DNA of 64,000 bases from Girardinichthys multiradiatus (GCF_021462225.1 NC_061816.1:10627390-10691389); one strand, 5' to 3'; shown: positions 26,901 through 37,540, numbered from the stretch's first letter. The notes: generated from the letters alone by a model not told the origin. A program made the numbers and translations.

Positions 26901-29900
26901 CTATTTGAAACTAAGCTATAATGGTTTTATTAAAATTCAAAATAAGTCCAGTTCTAGAAAGACTGCACTTGATTGCTAATTCTGTCTCCCTTTGTCCTGA
27001 AAATTAGTTTGGGCACTTGATGGGTGAACAAAGAAAAAAAAAGCAAGAAACAACCATTGGGTTGCAGATTTAGCAGTGGCCTCTTCTGTTTGTGGCAATC
27101 ATGCTTCAGTATTCATGCAGTGATTATTTATTTATGCTAAAATGCTACACGTGGCACCCATAAACGATTTAGTTTGTCATTTGGGTCTTTGAGTAATGCA
27201 GCACTAAAAGATAAATATTTATGTGTTTGGTTCCATTACTTATGTCATACTTTTCCCTGTTTGAATGCAGACAACTGCTACAGTTTATCTCGTCCTGCAA
27301 GGCAGTTCTTTGTGGAAATTTTAAAAAGCATTTTTATCCCAACTCAGGGGGAAATTAATTGTGGGGGAGGTTCATTATTGTCATCACATTTTGTGTTGTG
27401 AGCAGAAAACAGCAGATCTGACTTTTTCACATTAAACCGCTTTCACACAGGCCCTTAAAGCCCTCGCTGAACTCTTAATCTAATCCCACGCTGATGGCTT
27501 ACTGAACCCTTAACATAAGAAGGTTTTTATGAGCATGTAGAGTTATCCTTAACCATAACGTCTCAATATGTATCAATATGCGTCGCTTACGTGAATTGAA
27601 TTTTGCAAATTTAGAAGTTAGAAAAAAAGGTTTTTCAAATAGTTTGTGATAAGATAGCTTTAAATAGTGATGAAAGTGTTAAACTCTGAAATGTTGTCTT
27701 TTTATTCAACAGAATTATTACATGTTGGAAGGCTTAAAAGTGAAACAGCTTAATTAAGGGGATAACGTTTCATCTACTATCCTGAACACAATTAGTTTTT
27801 CTTATTAACCGACTACCTTGACTTGGCCACATATTGCTCTAAGTCCACTTCTAATTGGCTGATCAGGCTCTCATGATGACTCTGTTCCCTTAGGTCTTCT
27901 GGCTCTTTAGGAATTTGAGTTCTGAAACGGAACCCAGCCGGGTCAGAACCAAGCCTGATCAGCTTACCAGTTGGATTTAATCAGCTTACATAATATTTCA
28001 AACATTCATTTCCAAGTCAGAAAGCATTATCTTTTTCACTACAGATGTAGATTGTGAAATTATTGTTAGTCACTTTTTAATCTCGTTTGTGTTTCTTTTT
28101 ACTTTGTTAGATCATTAGGAAACAGACTTAAGTGTAATTAATAACACAATCCTTGATTGTGTGTTATTAAGCTTATTGGTGGTAATTAACACAAGAAATA
28201 TACAAAACTTCCTTGCTTCTTTAAATTTTTAATGAAATGTGTTCCATGTGAAGGTACAGAATTCATCATTGAAATTGATTACATATTGTAAAAATAGCTT
28301 TTGATTACCTATATGTATGTACTGATGTTTAACATTTTTCCTTTTTTGTTTTGTACAACAATTTCTGATCTATGTTTTGAAAAGTGCTTTTTAAATGACC
28401 TTTTACAATTTATTATTATTATTGTTTAATGTAGTGCATCAACTGCTTAACTGCCCAAGTAAAAAAAGCAAACCAAGAGCCTCTTCAGTTTAGTCTGACC
28501 AAACTAAATTAACTTGAAATCTAGTCTGTGTAATTTCTCCCTGTGTGCCACAGTTTTCTGCCAGACTGAAAGCCAAATAGAGGAGTTGGAGAGGATCACA
28601 GTCATCTGTATATCATGGTGGCTGCCAGAGTGCATCGATAATGTTACGGAATAATCAATATTTAGGAGAATCCACTTGAGTACTCTGAAAGTTCAGTGCA
28701 ATACTTCCTATTCCAACAGCATGCATTTCACTGCCCTGTATTATATACATTATCAATAATGCTGGTTCCTTTTCTGCCACTTGGAGACAAATAAATCTGT
28801 AGCAGCAACGTTTTAGGTTCATTATGAGCTTCCCAGCAGAGAAAAATACAATCAAATGCCAGGATTACTGTAAAAACAACAATGTGTAATTCTCTCTAAT
28901 GTTTATCTGCCAATGCTAAATTCAAACAAATCAAAGACGGGATTAAAAAACGGATGGGGGGCATCATAACATAATAGAAGGCGGAGGTCAATGTCTGCTG
29001 CATCATCAGCATTTGGAAACAAGGGTTCTGCTCATCCTCTTTTAGGAATGCTCTGTTCCAGCAGAGTCTAGCTGCCGTCCTCCCCTCAGACAGAGATCAT
29101 TAAAGCATACCTGCACCCATCAGCACTTTCACTGGAAACCAGGAGCAATGTTATAATGATGACCTAAGTTCAAAAACATCTCTCTCTCCATCACCAACTC
29201 CATCTATTCTATTGGTCTCTTACTTTAGATAGAGGCCTCTATGCACCATTAATTCAGGGCTATCCATCATGTGTCTCTTTGTCCAGTGGGCTGTAATATA
29301 CCATTACTGACTCTGATACAAGCATGTAATGGGGCTTACACTGTTCACCAGGAGCAATGACAAGCCAAACTGTTTAACTGATGCAACCAGATATTAGGAT
29401 TTATTCAGACAGAGCCACCCAGACATTCTGCAGAATAAAAGCGCTCTTAGCTTTTCAACATGGAACAGTAAAGTGATAAATTATTTAGAGCATCTATTTG
29501 GTGGAAAAGATTTCATACCCTTATATGTTTTAAAAGATTCATGTGGCATTGATAAAAATAAATAAATTACCAATTAAAATCTATTACTCAGCCACAAATT
29601 TAAGATTAAACAGATACACCTGGAACTTCCTCTGGTAATAACTAGCTTCCTTAAATGTTAACCTCCAAAGTTGCTCTCAAAAACTTACAAAAAACTGTCC
29701 TAAATAGGTTTAACAATCTCAGTAAACGGGACGTTGATCAATCTAGCGGTACTGAGTAAAATTTGCTTTAAACGCTTTTAGAATGACGTGTTATCAGATT
29801 TGTTTCTATGGAGAGCATGTCGATTTGTAAGAAAAACTAACAAAATAAATTCGAATTGGTTTGGTCACAAACAATTAAATACATCACTTAATGGGCTTTG

Positions 29901-32900
29901 CATCGGGGGCCAAGGGTTGTGGGGATGCCAGCACGGGGCGGTGTTGTTCCTAGGTGGACTTGACATTTGGGTGATGCCCTAAGGGTGGCGATGGGTCTGG
30001 CATGGAGGTGTCGGTGGTGGGGGGGCAGTGCTTTGACTGCCGACTGAAGCGGGGTTTGGACATGAACCGCTTTGCCCTCTTGTCTATCCTTGAATCCAAC
30101 AGCCCTGATTCTATCTTTATTAAGATATAAACTTGTGATATCCAATATTTGTCATCGTACCAAACCTGCAGACTGTAAGATATTTCTGAGACTGAACAAG
30201 TCAAGTTTATTCCATGAACTCATGTAAGAGGCAAGCAACAACCAGTCTCAGGACCAAATGGTCTAGTGAGAGTCTGTAAGTCCTTTAGACAAATAGGCTA
30301 ACCCTGCTGCACTTTGTGGATTGTAGACAGAATGGATTAGCATAAGGTTGACAGGAAACCTGCTGATGCTGGCATACATGAGTATGCTTTAAAAGCCACT
30401 TTAAAAGGTCTCAGATACATGGCTGACGTTCAAAGTAACAGAACTCCTACATTGGCAAAGCTATCAAGACCTTAAGTCTGCCTTGTTTTGTAATGGTCTT
30501 CTGGAGAGTTTGAGTAGCCTTGGCACACTTTTGGGTCTTTTGCTTTAATGTACATAAACTTTAGTAAATATGAAAAAAATTACTTTTTACTTCAAATGCA
30601 CTAAAAATATGTTTGATTTATACAACGAACTTGCAAAAAGCTCAACAAAGCTGGACAAAAACAGGGCTTTCCAGGATTTCTTGGCAAATTCCAAAAATGT
30701 TTTAATAATTTTATCTTCTTTCTCAACAAACATGCAAAGTTTATGACTCTCATCAGTGGCTAATCAAACATAAGGCTTTCCACATTTACAACAACTTTCT
30801 TCTTCGTCTCTGGAATCCCCTCGAGCCATCCTTGGTGTTTCCTGAATCCTACATTGAGCTGTGCTATTGTATATGACACAATACTAGGCTGCGCAAACAT
30901 CAGTGTGCACTGTGCAGTAGTCTGCCCATGAATTATTGACAATGAGACAGAGCCAAGGAATTCATGCGATCCTCTGCCCTCTGCGTCACCTAAATACTAC
31001 TGTTTTTCACCTCCCTCCTTTCTAGCATCCAGTAACAGCTACTTTACTGTCAGCAATATAGCAACAAGTTATTATTTCTTCTGCTTAAAGCATTTGGTTA
31101 CGCCTCACATGTGCTGATTAGTTTAACTCTATGAGCAAAATGAACAATTTCAAAACAAAGTAGATGGATTAGAAGACGTGGGCCTGAAAGGAGTGCTGGA
31201 AACTGGATTAAGTGGATAAAGACTTACTGCACACCAATAACCCTTTAATCCACCTGTTGAAGGCAGGAAGCCAGAGGTAAAACACTTCCTGCCCATTAAC
31301 GGAAATCCTGTTTGAGTTGATTAATTTATCTGGACAGACGTTTAAAAGATCTGATACCTGTTTGGGATGTAAAGAGGGTGAGCACAGTTATGTACCCGCG
31401 TTATTTATTTTCCCCCTAAAAGATTGCGGTTCAGTTTCAGGTTTAACGTCATATTAAAAGGTGGGGAAAATGTGCTTGCTTTCATAACCAGGGTACAAAG
31501 TTATTCTGCATCAGGCAAACTTAACCTGCACAGTCATTGATCTCTTCATGCAACATCCAAGGCCATCATTCTTGCTTATTTAGCCAATGGTGAAACTGCA
31601 ACTGAGAGCACAGATGGAAATAAATGTCTGAGTACAGTCCACCAGAATTAATCAGAAAATCATTGCAGCTCTAATGTAAATAAATTAGCATCATTACATC
31701 TTGTTTTACACTAGTCTTATTATAGTTTGTGTGTAATAAAAAGCATTTCCACGCATTCTATTGAACCTGAGACTGTTGTGCTGAGGAGCCGGAGAGATTC
31801 AGCTGATCAACACGCCAGAACATTAACAGTGTTTAGTCTTCTTTGATTATGCAGCTAAGGCTGCTTCATACGTTTTGTTTTTAGCAATAAATCTATTGCT
31901 AAACCAATTTCAAGGTTTTTCTTGCATTTTTTCCCCAGAGTCAGAGGTGACATTTTTATTTATTGTACACCATTAAACAAAATATAAACAAACACTTGCA
32001 CATTAAAGTATAAAATGAAGGCAGAAAGTTGTTATTACATGCACCAATCAGAACAAATTGATGGCACTAGTCATTATTTATAGATCAAATATTGGGAAAC
32101 AAAATGATGCATCAAAACTGCCAGCGCCGACCATTTTTGTCTATCATTACACCAACCAATAATGCATGTTTTTTTGAGTATAAATCAGATCAGGTAAGGG
32201 ACGTATGCTTTTGGGGCAAAATCAAGATACTCCTGCAACTAAACAGACAAGAAACTGTTGCATGTTTTTTCTCCGTTAAGCGTTATAATTCATAAAAAAA
32301 GGAAAAGATAGGAAATGGCAGGAGAGATGACAGAGAAAACCATTATTCAAATGCAATAATAGAGATTAGAGTATATTCATGTAACATGTGAATTGGACCC
32401 ATCAACTGTTTATGAGTTTGTCTGGTTTCTGTTTAACATTTTCAAATTGATTTTAATCACATAACAGGTTTAATTCATTTTAGAAGGTTTGAGGCTGTGA
32501 TTCATTCCAGTAAAGATGAATAAAGTATTCTGCATCCTGAGGGCACACCAAGCCCCTCTGCAAACTGCAGCCATGGGCTTCTCCTCATGCACAGCGGTTT
32601 CATATTTGTCAGAACATTTAAGAAATAATGACAGACAAGGTACGTCTGTAAGTTGATAACCTTTTCTGTTGACAAATTATTATGGTCAAACCCTCTTTTA
32701 AAATTTAAATTACATGAAAAAGAAAATCAATCCTTCACAAATCAAAAGAAAAGTTCTAACCTCTTTTTATACTCTCAAGTACACAGAAATTAAGTCAGTC
32801 TTTACTTGCAACATTTATATTGAATCACAATTGTCATCAAAATATAATTGCTTGCATTACACAAGCAACTGAGAAGCTAAACCTTACAGACAGTTCTGCT

Positions 32901-33498
32901 GACCGTCATGACGGGTAAGACGGGGGAGTAAGGAAAAAGGGTTCTAATCCCATCAGATATCAGTACCACAATATGTTGACCCAGCTTGACTGTCAGAAGG
33001 CAAATACTCCACCTGGCTGTACAAGATGAATGTTGGAGATGGATCTAATTTTTAATCTGTTAAGAACAAGACACAGCTGACCATACTTTGTAGACTGGCC
33101 TCAAAATATGAGGAGTTTGGTTCACTATATCCAACTCTCAACCTGCTGGCTTCCATTGCCCTCATAGTCCCAATTAGAAGAGTCAACTGTGAGACGGTCT
33201 TTTCTACTATGAACAGGTAATTGATACTTCTCACAATGACATTTGCTGTTTTAAGCTACCATTATTTGAAGTTATTAGCTATCGCTTTTAAAGCCTAACA
33301 TTTAATGTACTTGCAGCAGGCTAGAGGGAGATTATCGTGCAGCCCGCATATGGCTTTCAATAAATGGACATGTCTCCCAGTTTCCATATGCAGAGGCTCT
33401 GGAAATATTCTTTCAGGAGCCCAGAATGATTCACTGCAGCAATAAAAAGCTGCACACTGTAGATAACTGATGATTCAAAATTGGTTAAAGTGTTTTTT

Positions 33499-33543
<45 letters not shown>

Positions 33544-36500
33544 GATTACTACAACTGCTGTGTCATCGCTCACTGAAGATTGCGTGCATAGTGTGTTAGC
33601 AACTTGAATAAAAGAGAAGAATAAATCCCAGGGCTCTGAAAACTTTCAGAGTCTAAACAACTAACATGAGCAATGAACAAGCACAGCTTCGTGCTCCAGC
33701 TGAATAAGTGCAGCAGCTCCACATGCTACAGTGAACACATTTTGTTCTCCATCAGCCTGAACACAGGAGACAACTACGAAACTTTACAACTCTGCACGTC
33801 ACACTTTTAAAGTGAACCATCGGCTTACATAACATCCTCTGCTGTTAAACTAATCAGAGATGGCAGCATCACAGGAGGCTTTTAGGACCACATGAAGATA
33901 GATCTGTACGACGGTGCAACTGGGAACCAGTGGGTTCCAAATGACTAACTTAATGTATTTGGATCATGCATATCCTAATCTGATGTTTGTGTTATTCTCT
34001 TAATTCTATTAAATACATCTTATATCCACTTTTAGCATTGTTTTCTCTCTCTTCACCATATCTACTATGCCAGACTGAGGTTCTGAACATGAATTGTGCT
34101 CTTCAATGATCACCAGATGTATGTTAAGTTAAATTTTAACACTGAAAGTTCAATAGGGTGTTTTCTTTTAGCATTATATGTCTCTTCGAGTTCAGTTTAT
34201 TGCTCTACTATTGTGAAATTACAGGTTTTATTACTGGAGAACATCAGACATGCCTGCTGTCCTTGGCTACACAAGACACATTTCAACATGCCCAAATCAA
34301 AGCATCTTCAAGCAGACTGGTTTATTTTGAAAAGGTTAAAATAACACCATCAAACTGGAAGAACACCACCCACCAAAAAATAAGACTCAAGATGTCATAA
34401 ATAAAAAAGCAACAAATAAAAACAGTTCATATCAGTATCAAGGTTAGAGCTGCAACTAACGGTTATTTTGCTAATCGCTTAATCTGTTTACTATTTTTTG
34501 ATTAATCGGTTCAAAATTGGATGGCTCGTTAAAAGTTGAAAGGAGATTTTTTTTTTTTTACAGAATTTGAACCAGTTGAAACAAAAGCTATCCCACTTGA
34601 GTTCTGGATGGAGCATATTTACAGACACAGAAGGTTTTTCATCTGCAAAATGTAAATCACTTTTGGCTTAATTGCTGCTCTGAGGGGGTTCTTTCAGCAG
34701 ATTTCATGTCTGTATACTCCAGTTAATTATGATTCAATTACTAAATTAGTTGACAATTATTTCCTTAATCGATTAATCACGATAAATGTGGTTCATTGTT
34801 TCAGCACTAATCAATGTAGACCAAGGTTTTAAAACCTGCTGAAATATTTCCCATCAAGATGCTCCTCTGGTTTAAAGCACTCTGAATACGATGCCATGAA
34901 AAGCTGAGTTGTCTCTGACTTTAGGGAACAAACAGGAACACAGCGCTGCCCTTCCTCCACTGGTTGATGTGCACTGCAAGTCAGCTGACTAAAAAAAGGC
35001 GACTACAACACTGCTTCTACAAAACGTCTGCTGTAAGGGAATATTTTAGGTTGCACAAATGACATTATAATAATTAATGTGTTGTATTTTTCTGACAGCT
35101 GCAGCAGGAATTTTGATCATTTGATACATTTTTGTTTGAGATTTCTGTGGTAATACTGCGGTACTATAGTATTTTTACTCACATGGTGACTTTCTTATCT
35201 CAAAATTCCAAATTCAAATTTATTATGCTTCAGACACATTTTATCATACATTTTCATGGATGGATGGAGTGTAAACAGATGAACAGCCACAGCCTCTGAC
35301 TGGACTGACAGGCTTAGGGCAAATAGTTGGATGGCCGACAAGTGAAAGGACCGGTAGATAGTTGGAGTGGATGAATGGACGGACGGACAAACGAGTGCAA
35401 TCTTTAGAAAATGTTAGGTAAAAAAATAGGAGAAAAAGTCAAACTCTAGACTTTTTAGGTGTATAGGAACCCTGTGTTCAAGTTTATTTAACTGTGAGAA
35501 TCTCATATTGACTAACACCTGGTTTAAAATGCATGTTTTACATAGCACTTGATTACCAGGGAAGAAATTAATTAGAAAAACATAGAAACATTGTACATGC
35601 TGTACAGCAATAGCAATAAAAAACTTTCTAAACCCTTAGAGCTGGAAATCTCTGATGTTAAATATCTTTACTCTTTGCCAGATTGACGTATTACGGCTTT
35701 TAAATTAAGTATAATTTTATAAAAGTGGTCAGAGGATGAGCTCTCCATCATACCAACAATTCCCAGTATTGACCGCCGACTCATAAAATCCCAGTACTGG
35801 CTAATGGAAAGGGATTCTGGATTTTTACTGCAGAATGCAATCTATGTTATTTTACGCTAACCTCTTTGGCCGAACCAATTACAGCAACAGAGCTAATCAG
35901 CATCCCACATCCTATCAGTCACAACCCCCACTTTGCATACGTCTGGCTCCATTTCAGCCTGCACACAGCAGGGATTTTATTTAATCAGCTAGTTGCAACA
36001 GTTGGTAGGCTGTGTCTAAGCCTCGGGTGAGCACGGCGCCGTGGTAAGGGACCTCTGTGGTTCTACATTTCGATAGAGTTTGCTCTTTCTGGATTACTGT
36101 CAGACGCATTACTGTGGAGCCTAATGTAACCCGCATCCATGCAGGCTAGCTGCTCCACTGCTGCCCATTGATTTGACTGGCAGGAAGAAAACAACTGGAT
36201 TACATAATTCATGTGACTGCTTCATTTGTAGACTTGCTCGACTTTGGGAGAGGGCCATAATAACCGACAGTTAGAGGCAATAATTGCTGTTCTAGTCTGC
36301 AGCACATACGTGTCCTGTCATGATCAGCTTTGTGCTGTAGACTGTGCTCTTTATAACTGGTGATACGGTGAGATGAGTCCACCTTTCAGTTTTTCAACCA
36401 CTAAGAAAACAGTGTTAGCAGGAAATTATTTGTGTATGAACTTAAAACTGTACACTCCAACACATCCTCATTGCAATTACAGTAAACATGCCTTAAAATA

Positions 36501-37485
36501 GAAAAGTCAGAGCTATATTCAACTGAAAAAAACACAGGAATAAGGCACTGAAAAGGCACTGATCATTTCCCCCCTGGTTACTGTGGCACATAAAAGAGAA
36601 AACTGTTCTGTAGGTTCTCTGATAAATCGTGAATTACATAACTTAATAAATCAACTACTCTATAATATGCTAGTTTGATACAGAACACGGGTGCCTTTCT
36701 GGATTCAGTTTGAATTCCTCACTGTACTGACTCACTTAATAGCAAACAAATGAGCTGTGTACAATATGTCATGAAGTATGGCTCACCATTTAATTATAGC
36801 TGATACAAAACACACTTTCAGTGACATCTTTCCATCAACTCTGCTGAAGCATCCCCATAGCATGATGCTACCACTACCATGTTTTGCAGGGGGGGGGGGG
36901 TGTTGATGTGTCCATGGTTTTCTTTCAAAAATGGCTTTCTTCTTTCAATAAAAATCAGAAAACACTGCCCTAACTATCGATTGTATTAAAGTCAAAATAA
37001 GTGCACTAAAGCTCTTGATTGTTGCGTTTATAGCCCAAAAATTGCGGGGTTTGATTAACTTAATGAACAGAGGAAATCAAAAGCAGATTTTTTAAGATTT
37101 TAAATTTGGCCGATCATGAAAAAAACTGGCCGCTGATTGATTGATTGATTGATTAACCCCTTGTTTTATGCCTAATCTACAGTTTTGTTTAGTTTGTGTT
37201 TTTTTTTTAACTTTATTTTAGCTGTGGTTTAAAAAGGTTACATCCTGTTTAGGTTGACCCGGTTTATTGAGTCAGTGACCGTGTTTTCACTCCCTCGCTT
37301 GAGTGAAACTTAATCTAAGAGTAGCTATTTCTTTTGAATCTGAAACCAGCCGAGTGACATGGTTCACATGTTTTCACATCAGATGGATCTGCAGATAATG
37401 CGTAGGCGATAAAGGCGGTGTAGAAGAAAGAAAAACTTACATATCGGCTGATAAGAGTCCGAAGAGTGCTGAAATCCATCCCCAT
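2794..37485 (-). CDS. atp11a: atp11a, 5' part: P4-ATPase phospholipid flippase (coding exons 1 and 2)
   Basis: Coding exon 1 is 37485-37441 and coding exon 2 is 2916-2794, read right to left; both junctions are phase 0. Joined they give 56 residues: a start reading [15 protein letters not shown], then [17 protein letters not shown] and on to the conserved NRIVSSK. This matches the N-terminus of vertebrate ATP11A (human begins MDCSLVRTLVHRY, then CAGEENWVDSRT). In the family, ATP11A pairs with CDC50A and flips aminophospholipids from the outer to the inner leaflet, mainly at the plasma membrane. Only the cytosolic N-terminal segment before the first membrane helix is present, so no catalytic motif (DKTGT, DGES) is visible. 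Splice sites are canonical: exon 1 ends at GTAAG, and exon 2 is entered through CTGCAG and left through GTCAGT. The remaining exons must lie left of base 1. ATP11C is the nearest alternative paralogue, but the CAGEEN and PPPGAEA segments fit ATP11A better. Confidence 0.9.
3915..4440 (+). repeat. three diverged reiterations of a ~160-bp Tc1-derived segment
   Basis: GGCTGGACAAG(A/G)AC occurs at about 3919 and 4087, and GACTGGACAGAAG at about 4242. Each is followed by a GGTATCCTGGGGTCATC-like stretch and then a GTGGAGGATCTGTGATGCTG-like stretch (4041, 4190, and a weaker one at 4418). The last motif matches the GGGSVMLW coding region of Tc1 transposases. Confidence 0.5.
4996..5330. repeat. dispersed repeat bounded by two (CA)n microsatellites
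   Basis: (CA)n at about 4996-5016 and 5303-5327 brackets a segment rich in CCTAACCCT/CCTAAACCTAAC-like words and ending in GAGGACCAACAAAATGTCCT and TGGTGAAAT. This organisation resembles a repeat common in fish genomes. The CCTAA words are interspersed and are not a telomeric array. Confidence 0.65.
5475..6135 (+). mobile_element. degraded Tc1-like element (sense)
   Basis: Translation gives broken Tc1 transposase motifs: HIKARL-like [14 protein letters not shown], a stop, then [14 protein letters not shown] (first catalytic Asp region). After an internal deletion it continues with [20 protein letters not shown] near the C-terminus. The middle third, with the second Asp, is missing. It is an old dead copy. 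Confidence 0.8.
7565..7670. repeat. fish interspersed repeat fragment
   Basis: TTATTTATATAGTGCCAATT followed by CACAACACATGTTGTCTCAAGGC is a motif repeated widely in fish genomes. No ends or coding capacity can be defined here. Confidence 0.45.
9055..10060 (-). mobile_element. degraded Tc1-like element (antisense)
   Basis: The complement encodes [20 protein letters not shown] followed by DGTKVELF, the region around the first catalytic Asp, then stops. Flanking text such as TCAAAGTTAAATATTTCAGA resembles terminal regions of the same family as the copy at 5475-6135. The outer part (9960-10050) is also similar to 23790-23915. Confidence 0.65.
14765..16384 (+). mobile_element. Tc1-like transposon B (DD38E spacing), same family as A
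   Basis: TA dinucleotides flank both ends (14763-14764 and 16385-16386). The left end reads CACTACAGACCAAAAGTTTG and the right end is its imperfect inverted match ending AAACTTTTGGTCTGAACTG. The long repeats run into the transposase 3' end as in copy A. It lies in atp11a intron 1, antisense to the gene. Confidence 0.92.
15180..16233 (+). pseudogene. Tc1-like transposase, frameshifted early (copy B)
   Basis: The start ATG at 15180 is conserved with copy A. An extra A in a run near 15300 (CGCAAAAATCC against TGCAAAATCC in A) breaks the frame after about 40 codons. The rest is open for 314 codons from 15289. The two catalytic Asp residues (in LWSDESKF and QQDHDPKH) and the Glu are kept, but the third motif reads SPVLNQIE instead of SPDLNPIE. 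It is therefore damaged differently from copy A, and neither is likely to be autonomous. Confidence 0.9.
17129..17162. repeat. perfect 14-bp inverted repeat with 6-nt loop
   Basis: The arms CCAATGCATATACC (17129-17142) and GGTATATGCATTGG (17149-17162) are exact complements around CCTCGA. It lies in atp11a intron 1 with no recognised element around it. Confidence 0.85.
19340..20950 (-). mobile_element. Tc1-like transposon C (DD34E), minus orientation
   Basis: The ends read CAGGTCCTTCTCAAAATGTT and its inverted match ending AGAAGGACCTG. TA flanks lie at 19338-19339 and 20951-20952. The inverted repeats are about 220 bp, including a segment with CTCATGAAAACCCAAAATTC at each end. The element is nearly identical to the copy at 22028-23637 but points the other way. 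It sits in atp11a intron 1, in the same orientation as the gene. Confidence 0.94.
19617..20621 (-). CDS. Tc1-like transposase, full length (copy C)
   Basis: The frame encodes 334 residues without interruption, starting [12 protein letters not shown]. It has a paired-like DNA-binding domain (about 1-115) with helix-turn-helix [20 protein letters not shown], then the DDE core. Asp148 lies in FSDESKF, Asp238 in [10 protein letters not shown] and Glu273 in NPIENLW, with 34 residues between the last two. A VMVWG motif sits at 186-190. All three catalytic residues are present. Next to the Glu it reads NCPDQNPIE where the sister copy has NSPDLNPIE, which may weaken it. Transposases of this class cut and paste at TA sites. 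The terminal repeats are intact, so this copy may be recent. Confidence 0.93.
   Translation of the reverse strand: MGKTADLTAVQKVTIDTLKQEGKTQKEISERIGCSQSAVSRHLSGKSVGRKKCDRKRCTTRRGDRTLRKIVEKGRFQTLGDLRKQWTESGVETSRATVHRRVQEMGYRCRIPQVKPLLNQKQRQKRLTWATEKQHWTVAQWSKVLFSDESKFCMSFGNQGARVWRKTGEKEMPKCQKSSVKYPQSVMVWGAVSAAGVGPLCFIKGRVNAASYQEILEHFMLPSAEKLYGDEDFIFQHDLAPAHSAKTTGKWFTDHGITVLNWPANCPDQNPIENLWDIVKRTLRDSRSNTLDELKAAIEASWASIRPQQCHRLIASMPRRIEAVISAKGFPTKY
21470..21615 (-). mobile_element. short Tc1-like terminal fragment
   Basis: It resembles the terminal part of the element at 9055-10060: a TTTTTGTCACTCTTAATTG, TTTAGATCGTCAGC and AGTAAATACAGAAAACAGTA series, then GCAACAGCTACCATCAAGC. It lies between the two inverted Tc1 copies C and D. 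Confidence 0.4.
22028..23637 (+). mobile_element. Tc1-like transposon D (DD34E), plus orientation
   Basis: TA flanks lie at 22026-22027 and 23638-23639, with CAGGTCCTTCTCAAAATATT at the left and the inverted match at the right. It is 1610 bp long, against 1611 for copy C. The two face each other as a large inverted repeat with a spacer of about 1.08 kb. Confidence 0.94.
22356..23360 (+). CDS. Tc1-like transposase, full length (copy D)
   Basis: This is a 334-residue frame differing from copy C at only about 13 positions. Asp148, Asp238 and Glu273 are kept and the third motif is the family-typical [11 protein letters not shown]. Two changes look harmful: Pro145 just before FSDES (copy C has Leu) and Asp163 in RDWRK (copy C has RVWRK; this position is normally hydrophobic in Tc1 proteins). 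Hence neither C nor D is a perfect consensus copy, though each is long and uninterrupted. Confidence 0.93.
   Translation: MGKTADLSAVQKATIDTLKQEGKTQKEISERIGCSQSAVSRHLSGKSVGRKKCGRKRCTTRRGDRTLRKIVEKGRFQTLGDLRKQWTESGVETSRATVHRRVQEMGYRCRIPQVKPLLNQKQQQKRLTWATEKQHWTVAQWSKVPFSDESKFCMSFGNQGARDWRKTGEKEMPKCQKSSVKYPQSVMVWGAVSAADVGPLCFIKGRVNATSYQEILEHFMLPSAEKLYGDEDFIFQHDLAPAHSAKTTGKWFTDHGITVLNWPANSPDLNPIENLWDIVKRTLRDSRPNTLDELKAAIEASWASIRPQQCHRLIASMPRHFEAVISAKGFPTKY
29895..30080. other. G-rich islet in atp11a intron 1
   Basis: The plus strand has repeated G runs (GGGGGCC, GGG, GGGG, GGGG, later GGGGGGG). They could form a quadruplex in the plus strand, which is the non-template strand for any rightward transcript. 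The composition is unlike the flanks. No coding identity was recognised. Confidence 0.4.
33056..33470 (+). pseudogene. hAT transposase C-terminal (dimerisation) fragment with an intron-like gap
   Basis: Two open blocks lie on the plus strand. Block 1 (to 33216) reads [19 protein letters not shown], then [20 protein letters not shown] and STMN. Block 2 (33317 or 33320 to the stop at 33468-33470) reads [19 protein letters not shown] and on to YAEALEIFF. The order and spacing resemble the hAT C-terminal dimerisation region (YP.L..LA..AL..P.....CE..FS.MNR, then a LS..G...F.Y..AL block). A canonical GT (33217) and a CAGCAG acceptor separate them and the frame is kept across the gap. No upstream catalytic region was found, so this is probably a remnant of an intron-containing hAT element. 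It is antisense within atp11a intron 1. Confidence 0.6.
33504..33539. repeat. (TA)n microsatellite
   Basis: An uninterrupted alternating AT run of about 36 bp, just after the hAT C-terminal fragment. Confidence 0.95.
34445..34809. mobile_element. hAT-type MITE with 8-bp target duplication
   Basis: The left end is TAGAGCTGCAACTAACG and the right end inverts to TAGTGCTGAAACAATGAA. The flanking octamers ATCAAGGT (34437-34444) and ATCAATGT (34810-34817) differ at one base, as expected for an aged hAT target duplication. Internal inverted segments such as TAATCGATTAATCACG match a repeat type common in fish genomes. There is no coding capacity. Confidence 0.85.
36830..36960 (-). mobile_element. 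Tc1 remnant (antisense), with a G12 run
   Basis: CATCCCCATAGCATGATGCTACCACTACCATG is the complement of the conserved Tc1 GGG-V-MLWG coding region. A run of about twelve G follows at 36889-36900. Confidence 0.55.
37134..37156. repeat. (TTGA)n microsatellite
   Basis: About five tandem GATT units, 290 bp left of atp11a exon 1 within its first intron. Confidence 0.85.
37441..37485 (-). CDS. atp11a: atp11a coding exon 1
   Basis: Fifteen codons followed by a GTAAG donor (complement at 37436-37440). Two in-frame ATGs sit six bases apart (37485-37483 and 37479-37477); both have G at +4. The second aligns with the human start, so the first adds Met-Gly. Upstream sequence is CpG-richer than its surroundings, as expected for a first exon. 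Confidence 0.85.
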
Positions 37486-37540
37486 CCTGCTCGTATTTCC
37501 TCTGCCGACACTTCTCCGTTCTGCTGTGTTTCTGTGAAGC

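Larger units (their letters stand above)
2917..37440 (-). other. atp11a: atp11a intron 1 (about 34.5 kb)
   Basis: Bounded by the exon 1 donor and exon 2 acceptor. Apart from the transposons listed separately, I see no exon-like blocks with family resemblance. The longer stretches 6135-7560, 7700-9050, 10060-14760, 16390-18750, 23920-29880 and 30100-33050 are AT-rich, with no gene that I can support. The region 18755-19210 and 20960-21460 is richer in GC than its surroundings and may be an older DNA element split by Tc1 copy C; this is a guess. Confidence 0.7.
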
